In this document: one piece after another, positions 18,554 to 26,427 of the stretch
Layout of the letters: every line of letters starts with the position of its first letter
Numbering within the stretch: position 1 is the first letter of the stretch
Source: Pseudomonadota bacterium
GTDB lineage: Bacteria > Pseudomonadota > Gammaproteobacteria > Ga0077536
Length of the DNA stretch: 64,000 bases
NCBI GenBank assembly: GCA_016719885.1
Contig: JADJYF010000001.1
Span: 434,001-498,000 of the forward strand
Reading direction: 5' to 3'
The notes under the pieces: model-generated
Seen by the model: the letters and a program-made list of their open reading frames with translations, nothing else
Told to the model about the DNA's origin: nothing
Database searches by the model: none
Position numbers and translations under genes: made by a program

Positions 18554-18943
18554 TCACGCCGCCGGCGCGTAGGCGATGACTTCGATCTCGATCTTCGCGC
18601 CCGGCAGCACCAGGCCCGACACCACCGTCGAACGCACCGGTGGTGCATCGGCGAAGGCCTCGGCATACGCGCGGTTGAAGGCCGCGAAATCGCCGACCTC
18701 GGTCAGCCACACGGTGGCCTTCACCACCGCCGACAGGTCAAGGCCCGCCAGCGCCAGCAGCTCGCCGATATTGCGCAGGCAGTGGCGGGTCTGGGCCTCG
18801 ATACCGTCGGCGACGCGGCCGTTCTCGTCCAGGCCCAACTGGCCGGACAGGAATACGAAGTCACCGGCGCGAATGGCCTTGGACAGCGGCAGTGGCGTGC
18901 CGTCGGCCAGCGTGAAGCGACCGCCCAGTATGGTGTGTTGCAT
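18554..18943 (-). CDS. RidA family protein
   Basis: ATG 18943 with AGGAAGAG upstream gives 129 residues, the normal size. Visible family features: AGDFVFLSGQLGLDENGRV near residue 26, QTRHCLRNIGELLALAGLDLSAVVKATVWL near 50-80, FNRAYAEAF and the conserved Arg in PPVRSTVV, followed by GAKIEIEVIAY. RidA proteins hydrolyse reactive enamine/imine intermediates made by PLP enzymes. Some homologues belong to catabolic operons, which could be the case here. Confidence 0.93.
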   Translation of the reverse strand: MQHTILGGRFTLADGTPLPLSKAIRAGDFVFLSGQLGLDENGRVADGIEAQTRHCLRNIGELLALAGLDLSAVVKATVWLTEVGDFAAFNRAYAEAFADAPPVRSTVVSGLVLPGAKIEIEVIAYAPAA

Positions 18944-19042
18944 GGAACTCTTCCTCGTTGATGGAACGGCCCGGCGCGCCTGCATGGGCCGCGAGGCGGG
19001 TATAGTAACGCGCATCCCGTGATTGCCCGTCGAGGCCAGCCC

Positions 19043-19828
19043 GTGCAGCGCATGCCCACCTTGTTCCTGTCCCACGGCGCGCCCAATGTCGCGCTCTACG
19101 ACCTGCCGGCCAGGCGCTTCTTCGATGGCCTCGCTGCAACCCTGCCGAGGCCGCGCGCGATCGTGGTGGCGTCGGCCCATTACGCGGCCTCGGTGCCGGC
19201 GCTGACGGCCAGCGCGCAACCGCAGACCATCCATGACTTCGGTGGCTTCGAGCCCGAGCTCTACGCCATGCGCTACGCGGCGCCGGGCGCGCCCGATGTC
19301 GCCGCGCGTGCGCTGGAACTCATCAAGAGCGAACTCGGTGTGCAGGGTCTCGCCGATCACTCCTGGGGCTTCGACCATGGCGCGTGGAGTCCCTTGATGC
19401 GCATCTACCCCGAGGCCGACGTGCCGCTGGCGGTGTTGAGCTTGAAACCCGATGGCGATGCGCGTTGGCATTACCGCCTCGGCCGCGCGCTGCGCGCCTT
19501 GCGTGACGAAGGCGTGTTGGTCATCGGCTCTGGCTCCATGACGCACAACCTCGGCCGCCTGCAGCCGCCCATGACCTTCGATGCCGAAGCGCCATGGGTC
19601 ACGGCCTTCATGGCCTGGGTCAATGACAAGCTCGCCGACGGTGATGCCGAGGGCCTGTGTGACTACCGCGCGAGCGCGCCCCATGCGCGCGATTGCCATC
19701 CGACCGAAGAACACTTCCTGCCGCTGTTCGTGGCGCTGGGCGCCGCCGGCAACGGCTGGCGCGCCAGCAACATTCACCACAGCACGACCTTTGGCACCCT
19801 GTCGATGGACGCCTGGCGCTTTGACTGA
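19043..19828 (+). CDS. DODA-type extradiol aromatic ring-opening dioxygenase (LigB-like)
   Basis: I chose GTG 19043 because GAGG lies 7 nt upstream; ATG 19052 or GTG 19019 are alternatives. The chain begins MPTLFLSHGAPN after the start, typical of the family (LFISHGSP). His in LSHGAP, His in SAHY, DHSWGFDHGAWSPL and GSGSMTHNL give the usual Fe/Zn ligands and active-site residues. Members open catechol-like rings or act on DOPA. The gene overlaps the next gene by 8 nt, so ring cleavage and the enolase-superfamily step may be coupled. Confidence 0.88.
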   Translation: MQRMPTLFLSHGAPNVALYDLPARRFFDGLAATLPRPRAIVVASAHYAASVPALTASAQPQTIHDFGGFEPELYAMRYAAPGAPDVAARALELIKSELGVQGLADHSWGFDHGAWSPLMRIYPEADVPLAVLSLKPDGDARWHYRLGRALRALRDEGVLVIGSGSMTHNLGRLQPPMTFDAEAPWVTAFMAWVNDKLADGDAEGLCDYRASAPHARDCHPTEEHFLPLFVALGAAGNGWRASNIHHSTTFGTLSMDAWRFD

Positions 19829-20975
19829 CACGCCCTTGCGCATCACGCGCGTCAGCGCGCAGCCGATCTCGTTCGCGGTGCCCGAGGCTTTCCAGGTCAG
19901 CCTCGGCATCGGCCGCACCGTCAAACGTGACGCGGTGATCGTGAAGGTCGAGACCGACGCAGGCCTCATCGGCTGGGGCGAAGCGCATGCCGCGCGCGCG
20001 CCGACCGCGATTGCCGAACTCATCAATTCGACCTTGGCCGCGCTCGTGACCGGCATGGATGCGCGCGACACCGAGGCAGTGTGGCAGCGCGTGTATCGCA
20101 TGCAGCTCGCCAGTCACGGCGCCGGCGCGGCCGCCGTGATCGGGCTGTCGGGCATCGACATGGCGCTATGGGACGTGAAGGGCAAGCATGCCGGGCTGCC
20201 GCTCTACGCGCTGCTCGGCGCCGAGCAACGCGCCATCGACAGCTATGCCGGCGGCATTGCCTTGGGTTTCGAGCCGCCGGCGGCCTTGGCCGAGGAGGCC
20301 GCGGCGCTGCATGCGCGCGGCTTCGGCGCGCTCAAGCTGCGCATGGGCGACGGCGTCGATAACGACCGCGCGCGGGTCAGTGCAGTGCGCGAGGCGCTGG
20401 GTGCCAAGGTCACGCTCATGGTCGACGCCAACACCGCCTACGATCTCGATATCCTGCGTGCTGTCGCGCCGTGCTTCGAGCGACATGACATCGCGTGGCT
20501 GGAGGAGCCGTTCCCGCCGCACGCCTGGCGCGACTACCAGGCCGCCGCGCGCCTGACCCGCGTGCCGCTGGCGGCGGGCGAGAATCACTACACGCGTTTC
20601 GATTTCGAGCGGGCCGAGGCCGATGGCGCGATCCGCATCTGGCAACCGGACCTGTCGAAGACCGGCGGCATCACCGAGGGGCTGCGCATCGCGGCGCTGG
20701 CGGCGCGCGCCGGCATCAAGATTCATCCCCACACTTCCGTGACGGGACTCAACATGGCCGCTTCGCTGCATTTCCTGGCGGCCATCGGCAACGGCGGCTA
20801 TTACGAGGCCGACGTCACGCGCTACAACCCGTTCCGCGACGCGCTGTGCAGCCCGGTGCAGGTGTTCGACGCGGCCGCGCGCGTGCTGCCGCCCACCGGC
20901 GCGGGTCTCGGCGTCGAACTCGATCTCGCCATGCTGGCCGCCAGCACGGCCATCGCGGGGCCGGGTTACGTGTGA
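19821..20975 (+). CDS. Enolase-superfamily enzyme (mandelate racemase / muconate-lactonising type)
   Basis: No ATG fits; TTG 19821, overlapping the dioxygenase stop, gives LTDTPLRITRVSAQPI and a complete N-terminal capping domain. The barrel shows KLRMG (Lys), VDANTAYD (metal Asp), LEEP (metal Glu), AAGENHY (metal Glu) and HPHTSVTG (His), the catalytic set of the mandelate-racemase group. Members dehydrate sugar acids or racemise or lactonise carboxylates. In this place, next to an aromatic ring-opening enzyme, a lactonase/isomerase or dehydratase role is plausible. Length 384 residues is normal. Confidence 0.85.
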   Translation: MTDTPLRITRVSAQPISFAVPEAFQVSLGIGRTVKRDAVIVKVETDAGLIGWGEAHAARAPTAIAELINSTLAALVTGMDARDTEAVWQRVYRMQLASHGAGAAAVIGLSGIDMALWDVKGKHAGLPLYALLGAEQRAIDSYAGGIALGFEPPAALAEEAAALHARGFGALKLRMGDGVDNDRARVSAVREALGAKVTLMVDANTAYDLDILRAVAPCFERHDIAWLEEPFPPHAWRDYQAAARLTRVPLAAGENHYTRFDFERAEADGAIRIWQPDLSKTGGITEGLRIAALAARAGIKIHPHTSVTGLNMAASLHFLAAIGNGGYYEADVTRYNPFRDALCSPVQVFDAAARVLPPTGAGLGVELDLAMLAASTAIAGPGYV

Positions 20976-20985
20976 GCGGCGTACG

Positions 20986-22074
20986 ATGATCAACATCCTC
21001 ATCGGCACGCGCGCGCAGCTCATCAAGATGGCGCCGGTATTGCTGGCGCTGGAACGCGGCGGGGTGAGCTACCGGCTCGTCATGAGCGGCCAGCATCACG
21101 CGACCATGGCCGAACTCCTGCACGAATTTGGCGTGAGCACACCGGCGGTGCATCTCTACGAGGGCCGCGAGATCACCGGCGTGGCGCAGATGGCGCGCTG
21201 GTTCCTGCACATGCTGTGGCGCGGGTGGCGTCAGCGTGAGCGCCTGTTCGCCCGTGCCGGCCGCGACGCGATGGTGGTGCACGGCGATACGGTGTCGACC
21301 TTGCTCGGCGCCTTGCTCGGGCGCGTGCTCGGCTTCGAAGTCGTGCACATCGAATCAGGCCTGACGTCCGGGCGCTGGCGCGAACCTTTTCCGGAGGAGC
21401 TGACGCGGCGCCTGGTGTTTCGCCTCGCCCACCTCGCGTTCTGCCCCGGGCCGTGGGCAGCGGCCAACATGCGGCCGTTCACGGCCGAGGTCATCGATAC
21501 CGGCGCCAATACCATCGTCGACGCGGTGCAGGAGGCAATGGGACGCTTCGAGCAGGCCGAGGTCAAGGCGCCCGACGCGCCCTACGCGGTGGTGTCCCTG
21601 CATCGCTTCGAGAACATCTTCGAAGCCCATCGTTTCGCTTTCATCATCGCCATGCTCGAACGCATGGCCTTGCGCATACCGCTGGTGTTCGTGTTGCATC
21701 CCGCCACGCGCCGGCAGGCCGAGAAATTCGATCTCTTGTCGCGTCTCGAAGACAACTCGAATATCACCCTGCTGCCGCGCATGACCTACATCCCGTTCCT
21801 GAAGCTCCTGTGTGGCGCGCGCTTCGTGGTGAGCGACGGCGGCAGCAACCAGGAAGAACTGGCGTGGCTGGGCATCCCGACCTTGCTCATGCGTGGCGCC
21901 ACCGAGCGCCAGGATGGATTGGGGGAGGGCGTGGTGGTCAGCAACTACGAGGCCGAGATCATCACGCGCTTCGTCGACGAGGTGCTGGCGGCGCCGGGCG
22001 AGCGGCGTGCGCATGCGCGCATGCCGTCACCGTCGGCGATGATCGCGAAGGTGCTGGCCGAGCGCTACCAGTAG
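20986..22074 (+). CDS. UDP-N-acetylglucosamine 2-epimerase family protein
   Basis: A GT-B-fold protein of 362 residues starting MINILIGTRAQLIKMAPV, like WecB/NeuC. Further signs: MSGQHHATM, VVHGDTVSTLLGAL, HIESGLTSGRWREPFPEELTRR, LHRFEN and SDGGSNQEELAWLGIPTLLMRGATERQDG. The usual SGGIQEE is here GGSNQEE, so this is a divergent member. It would make UDP-ManNAc or a related sugar for a surface glycan, yet no other glycan genes are near. Its TAG stop codon is the TAG of the GTAG head of a REP-like element. Confidence 0.85.
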   Translation: MINILIGTRAQLIKMAPVLLALERGGVSYRLVMSGQHHATMAELLHEFGVSTPAVHLYEGREITGVAQMARWFLHMLWRGWRQRERLFARAGRDAMVVHGDTVSTLLGALLGRVLGFEVVHIESGLTSGRWREPFPEELTRRLVFRLAHLAFCPGPWAAANMRPFTAEVIDTGANTIVDAVQEAMGRFEQAEVKAPDAPYAVVSLHRFENIFEAHRFAFIIAMLERMALRIPLVFVLHPATRRQAEKFDLLSRLEDNSNITLLPRMTYIPFLKLLCGARFVVSDGGSNQEELAWLGIPTLLMRGATERQDGLGEGVVVSNYEAEIITRFVDEVLAAPGERRAHARMPSPSAMIAKVLAERYQ

Positions 22075-22217
22075 GTGCGAATTCATTCGCACACTTTCAT
22101 GTCAGACTGAAGTCCGACCCACACGAAGAGGCCTTCTGTTGTGGGTCGGACTTCAGTCTGACATGCATGGCGAGGCCGCTTGGAACCTGTTCGAGTGTGC
22201 GAATGAATTCGCACCTG
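22071..22217. repeat. Nested REP-like element: family B inverted pair inside family A pair (A3)
   Basis: The outer arms are family A: GTAG plus GTGCGAATTCATTCGCAC at 22071-22092, and its inverse ending at about 22216. Between them lie family B arms in inverse order: 22099-22124 and 22139-22164, each with one changed base from GTCAGACTTCAGTCTGAC. The GTAG overlaps the stop codon of the epimerase gene. Confidence 0.9.
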
Positions 22218-22251
22218 GGGAAGGCGACGCGCCGTTCGAACCAGGTGCCGC

Positions 22252-23055
22252 TCAGCGGCCCTTGAACTCCGGCACGCGCTTCTCGAAGAACGCGTTCAAG
22301 GCTTCCATGTGATCCTCGGTCTGGTGCAGCGTCACCTGCAGCGCGGCCGACATTTCCATGACTGAACCGAAGCTCGCCATGGTGCCTTCGCGCATGAGCT
22401 TCTTGGTCATGCGCAGCGCCTGCGGCGGCTGCACGCAGATCTTCTTTGCGAGCGTCTCGCAGTACGTCATCAGTTCCGCGTCCGGCACCACTTCCGATAC
22501 CAGGCCCCATTCGCGCGCGGTCGGCGCGTCGATGAGATCGCCGGTGAAGAACAGCTGCGCGGCGCGTGACCAGCCGATCTGACGCGGCAACAGCCATGCG
22601 CCGCCGTCGCCCGGCAGCAGGCCGACCTTGAGGAAGGTCGCGCCGAAACGCGCCGAGGCGGCGGCGATGCGGATGTCGCACAGCGATGCGACGTCGCCGC
22701 CGAGGCCTATGGCCGGGCCGTTGATGGCGCCCACCACCGGCACCTCGATGTCCCACATGGCGTGGATGATGCCGTGGATGTGCTTGCGATAGTGATCGCG
22801 GATCTCGGCGGCCGAGCCGCCGAAGTAGCCGCTCTTGTCGCGCATGGCTTTCAGATCGCCGCCGGCCGAGAAGGCCGGCCCGGCGCCCGTCATGATCACG
22901 CAGCGCAGGTTCTTGTCGGCGTTGATGGCATCGGCCGCGGCGCGGAAACGCGCGCCGTCGCCGGGCTGGCCGAGCGGGTTGCGCGAGTCCGGGCGGTTGA
23001 TGGTGAGACGCGCGATGAGCCCGTCGATTTCCAGTGTCAGATCGTTGTCGAGCAT
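22252..23055 (-). CDS. Crotonase-fold enoyl-CoA hydratase/isomerase
   Basis: A 267-residue crotonase: FSAGGDLKAM near residue 62, NGPAIGLGGDVASLCD near 111 and KVGLLPGDGGAWLLPR near 144. Compared with rat mitochondrial hydratase, Glu144 is Asp and Glu164 is Phe, and LPGDGGAWLLPR is close to PaaG-type isomerases, so an isomerase or atypical hydratase reaction is more likely than plain hydration. It is the last gene of the minus-strand acyl-CoA operon, 17 nt after the acyl-CoA dehydrogenase gene. Confidence 0.88.
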   Translation of the reverse strand: MLDNDLTLEIDGLIARLTINRPDSRNPLGQPGDGARFRAAADAINADKNLRCVIMTGAGPAFSAGGDLKAMRDKSGYFGGSAAEIRDHYRKHIHGIIHAMWDIEVPVVGAINGPAIGLGGDVASLCDIRIAAASARFGATFLKVGLLPGDGGAWLLPRQIGWSRAAQLFFTGDLIDAPTAREWGLVSEVVPDAELMTYCETLAKKICVQPPQALRMTKKLMREGTMASFGSVMEMSAALQVTLHQTEDHMEALNAFFEKRVPEFKGR

Positions 23056-23072
23056 GTTCGTCCGTCTCCGTG

Positions 23073-24125
23073 TCAGGCCGTGATGAGCGGCCAGATGCCG
23101 TCGCCACCTACATCGGCCGCGACGCGACCCAGGTATTCACCCCATTCGCCGGCGCCGCCGAATTCGGCGCGCCACGCCCACAGGCGGCGCGTGAGGAAGT
23201 GCAGGCCGTATTCATAGGTGAAACCAATCGCGCCATGTACCTGGTGCGAGAGGCGGGTGAGCTTTTCCACCGCCTCGCTGGCGCGGCACTTGGCCGCCGC
23301 GATCTCGAAGCGCGCGTTGCGTCCGCTTGGCGCCATGCCACGCTGGTCGAGGCCGACACAGGCGGCCATGGCGATGGCATCGACGGACGCGACCACGCCG
23401 GCCAGGTCAGCGAGGTAATGCTGGATGGCCTGGAAGCCGGACAGCGGTTTGCCGAACTGCGAGCGCTCGGCGCCGTACTTGAGCGCGAGATCCAGCGCCG
23501 CGGCGCCGGCGCCGGCGATCTGCGCGCTGCGCGCGAGTGCGCCCAGCCAATGCACGCAATCGGGCGCCAGCGGCAGGGCTTGGCGCGTGATGACGGACGC
23601 ATCACCGGACAGGCTGTCGCGCGGGTCGCGGCCGATGTTGTCCTCGGCCGCGACGGCGAGGCCGCTGGTGGCAGCGATGATGAGTTCCGCGCCCTCACCC
23701 TTGGCCGCGACGCCGACCAGGAAGTCCGCGTTGCGGCCCCAGGGCGTGCGCGCGTTGCTGAGCGTGAGCGTGGTGGCGCTCACGGCGCTCGCGGCGATGG
23801 CACGTGGCAGCAGCCCCGGCACGCCCGCAGGCAGTGTCGCGCCGGCCTGGCGCGCCAGCCATTCGGCGATGGTTGCTTCGACCACCGGCAAGGGCACGGC
23901 ATGGCGACCGCAGGCGCGCAGTACCGGGTAGGCATCGCTCCAGCCGACACCCATGCCGCCGGCCGCTTCGTCGGCCAGCACCTTGGGGATGCCTTGTTCG
24001 ACGGTCTCGGCCCACAGCGCGGTGGGAAAGCCCTGCTCTTCGATGGCCGTCAGTTGGTCCCAACCCAGCCGATCGCCGAACAGGCGATTGACCGTGTCTT
24101 CCAGCATCTGTTGAGTTTCGTTCAT
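23073..24125 (-). CDS. Acyl-CoA dehydrogenase, subunit of a probable heteromeric pair
   Basis: ATG 24125 overlaps the stop codon of the preceding acyl-CoA dehydrogenase gene (ATGA), so translation is probably coupled. The 350-residue protein is shorter and more divergent than usual: the N-terminal domain is recognisable (MLEDTVNRLF), the C-terminal part has YGAERSQFGKPLSGFQAIQHYLADL and HQVHGAIGFTYEYGLHFLTRRLW, but the usual catalytic EGT..IQ end is missing. In steroid and related catabolism such paired genes encode alpha2beta2 dehydrogenases in which one chain carries the catalytic Glu. That is inference from the pairing. Confidence 0.85.
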   Translation of the reverse strand: MNETQQMLEDTVNRLFGDRLGWDQLTAIEEQGFPTALWAETVEQGIPKVLADEAAGGMGVGWSDAYPVLRACGRHAVPLPVVEATIAEWLARQAGATLPAGVPGLLPRAIAASAVSATTLTLSNARTPWGRNADFLVGVAAKGEGAELIIAATSGLAVAAEDNIGRDPRDSLSGDASVITRQALPLAPDCVHWLGALARSAQIAGAGAAALDLALKYGAERSQFGKPLSGFQAIQHYLADLAGVVASVDAIAMAACVGLDQRGMAPSGRNARFEIAAAKCRASEAVEKLTRLSHQVHGAIGFTYEYGLHFLTRRLWAWRAEFGGAGEWGEYLGRVAADVGGDGIWPLITA

Positions 24126-25288
24126 CGCACACCCATGCCTTTCGCGATGATGCCGCGCAGAATTTCCGGCGTGCCGCCACGCAGGGAGAAGGACGGCGCA
24201 ACCTGGATCAGCGAGCCCAGCACCTGTTGATATTCCGAACCATGGCCTTCGAGCGTCGGTTCGAGTTCGCACAATTCCTGCGCGAGGCCCGGCAAGGCCT
24301 GTTCGAACTGGCAGCCGAGATCTTTCACCACCGCCGCTTCGAGCAGCGGGTCCTGGCCCGCGTTGAGCTTGGCGGCGATGCTCAAGGACATGGTGCGCAG
24401 CGTCGCGGCCCATGCCACCTGCGTGCCGAGGCGTGCGAGGGTGGCGGGCGAGGCGTTGTCCTTCACCACGTCGATGAGCTTGCGCAGCAGGAAGAAGCAG
24501 GACAGGTAACGCTCGGGGCCGCTGCGCTCGAAGGCGAGCTCCTCGGTGACCTGCCGCCAGCCCTGGCCTTCGGTGCCGAGCAACGCGTCGGGCGGCAGTT
24601 CGGCGTCGACGAAGGCGACTTCGTTGAAATTGCGGCCGCCGGCCAGGTTCTGGATGGTGCGCGGCGTGATGCCACGGGTCTTGCTCAAATCGATCAGGAA
24701 CTGCGAGAGACCCGCATGCTTCTTGTTCGGATCGGGATCGGTGCGGAACAGCGCGATCATGTAGTTCGCGCGGTGCGCGTTGCTGGTCCAGATCTTGGTG
24801 CCGTTGACTTTCCAGCCCGTGGCCGTGCGTTCGGCGCGGGTGCGCAGCGAGGCGAGATCGGAACCCGAATTGGGTTCGCTCATGCCGATGGCGAAGCAGG
24901 CCTTGCCGGCGGTGATGGCCGGCACGATTGCCTTTTTCTGCTCCTCGGTGCCGTAGCGCACCACCAGCGGGCCGCTCTGCCTGTCCGCCACCCAGTGAAA
25001 GGCGGTCGGCGCGCCGGCTACCAGGCTCTCCTCGACCACCACGTAGCGCTCGAGCGCGCTGCGACCGTGGCCGCCGTATTGCTTGGGCAGGGTCATGCCC
25101 AGCCAGCCCTTGGCGCCGAGCTTGGCCGAGAACTCGGCGTCGTAGGCTTCCCAGCTATGGCTGCGTTTGACCACCGGCACGTCGGCCAGGGCCTCCTTCA
25201 GGAAGGCGCGCACTTCGGCGCGCAGCGTTTCCAGCGAGGCCGGCAGGGCGGTCGGCTCGAAACGCAGCTTGTCTGCTACTGATGTCAT
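24122..25288 (-). CDS. Acyl-CoA dehydrogenase, partner of the downstream dehydrogenase
   Basis: A complete 388-residue chain with FAIGMSEPNSGSDLASLRTRA near residue 135, WTSNAHRANYMIALFRTD, and the C-terminal SLRGGTPEILRGIIAKGMG. This is the FadE-like type common in steroid, terpenoid and branched-acid degradation. The stop codon overlaps the start of the next dehydrogenase gene. With it, it should form one FAD enzyme oxidising an acyl-CoA to the 2,3-enoyl-CoA. The upstream gene encodes an aminoglycoside-phosphotransferase-fold protein. Confidence 0.9.
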   Translation of the reverse strand: MTSVADKLRFEPTALPASLETLRAEVRAFLKEALADVPVVKRSHSWEAYDAEFSAKLGAKGWLGMTLPKQYGGHGRSALERYVVVEESLVAGAPTAFHWVADRQSGPLVVRYGTEEQKKAIVPAITAGKACFAIGMSEPNSGSDLASLRTRAERTATGWKVNGTKIWTSNAHRANYMIALFRTDPDPNKKHAGLSQFLIDLSKTRGITPRTIQNLAGGRNFNEVAFVDAELPPDALLGTEGQGWRQVTEELAFERSGPERYLSCFFLLRKLIDVVKDNASPATLARLGTQVAWAATLRTMSLSIAAKLNAGQDPLLEAAVVKDLGCQFEQALPGLAQELCELEPTLEGHGSEYQQVLGSLIQVAPSFSLRGGTPEILRGIIAKGMGVR

Positions 25289-25345
25289 GTGTGTTCCTTG
25301 TTGCTCGCACGACCGCTGACGGTCGTGACGCTGTCAGGCCTGGCT

Positions 25346-26416
25346 TCAGCCGCGCTTGCCCTCGACGTATTCCCAGGCGCGTTCGGCGAAACGCTCGACG
25401 ATGTCGGTGGTGGACGGTGCGTCGGAACTCGCCGCCGTGCCGTCCTGCACGCGCTTGATGATGCCCTGGTAAATAGCCGCCAGGCGCCACGCGGTGTAGG
25501 CGTTGTAGAACTCCATGTGCTTTATTTCCTTGCGGCCGGTGAGCTCGCAATAGCGCGCGATGTATTGCGCCTGCGTGGGGATGCCCATCGCTTCGAGATC
25601 CATGCCGTCGAGACTGGATACGCGCTCATCGACCGCCGGGATCACCCACGGCGCCATGTGGTAGCTGAAATCGCCGAGCGGATCGCCGAGCGTGGCGAGC
25701 TCCCAGTCCAGCACCGCGATCACGCGCGGCTCGGTGGGATGCAGGATCATGTTGTCCATGCGGTAGTCGCCGTGGATCACGCACACCTCGTCGGACGGCG
25801 GAATGTTGTTGGGCAGCCATTCCATGAGCTTGTCCATGAGCGGGATCTTGGTGGTCTCGGACGACTTGTAGCCCTTGCTCCACACGTGGATCTGGCGCGC
25901 GATGTAATCGTTGGGCTTGCCGAAGCCTTCGAGGCCGATTTTCTTGTAATCGAGCTTCTGCAAATCGGCCAAGGTCACCAGCATCGCGTCGTAGATGGCG
26001 GCGCGCTCGGCCGGCGTCGGGCCCGGCAGGTGCAAGTCCCACAGGATGCGACCGTCGACCATCTCCATGATGTAGAACATGGTGCCGACCACGCTCGTGT
26101 CTTCACACAGCGCATAGGCGCGCGGCACCGGAAAGCCGGCGCGGTAGAGCGCATCGATGACGCGGAATTCGCGATCGACCTGGTGCGCCGACGGCAGCAG
26201 GTTGCCCGGCGGCTTGCGACGCAGGACGTAGCGCTGTTTGGGCGTGACGAGCTGGTAGGTGGGGTTGGATTGTCCGCCCTTGAATTCGCGGACCGTCAGC
26301 GGTCCTTCGTAGCCTTCCACCTCGGCTTCCATGAACGCGGCCAGCTTGTCGATGGGGAAGGCGAGGTGCGCCTGCACCTCCTTGGTTCCGGAAAATTTCT
26401 CCTGTCGGGTACTCAT
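25346..26416 (-). CDS. Phosphotransferase family protein (APH fold)
   Basis: A 356-residue kinase-like protein. Key motifs: RRKPPGNLLPSAHQVDREF (nucleotide-binding Lys region), CVIHGDYRMDNM (catalytic loop, HGDxxxxN) and LDWELATLGDPLGD (DxD metal-binding). The type matches the N-terminal kinase domain of eukaryotic ACAD10/ACAD11, in which a kinase and an acyl-CoA dehydrogenase act together on 4-hydroxy acids: phosphorylation of the hydroxyl precedes elimination. Here it lies directly before two acyl-CoA dehydrogenase genes, which supports such a role, but the substrate is inferred. Confidence 0.87.
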   Translation of the reverse strand: MSTRQEKFSGTKEVQAHLAFPIDKLAAFMEAEVEGYEGPLTVREFKGGQSNPTYQLVTPKQRYVLRRKPPGNLLPSAHQVDREFRVIDALYRAGFPVPRAYALCEDTSVVGTMFYIMEMVDGRILWDLHLPGPTPAERAAIYDAMLVTLADLQKLDYKKIGLEGFGKPNDYIARQIHVWSKGYKSSETTKIPLMDKLMEWLPNNIPPSDEVCVIHGDYRMDNMILHPTEPRVIAVLDWELATLGDPLGDFSYHMAPWVIPAVDERVSSLDGMDLEAMGIPTQAQYIARYCELTGRKEIKHMEFYNAYTAWRLAAIYQGIIKRVQDGTAASSDAPSTTDIVERFAERAWEYVEGKRG

Positions 26417-26427
26417 GTCGCTCTCTC

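Noticed and set aside
18944..20101. Long minus-strand frame upstream of ridA
   Set aside because: It is antisense to the dioxygenase and enolase-superfamily genes. RidA starts at 18943 with its own ribosome site, and its length fits the family.
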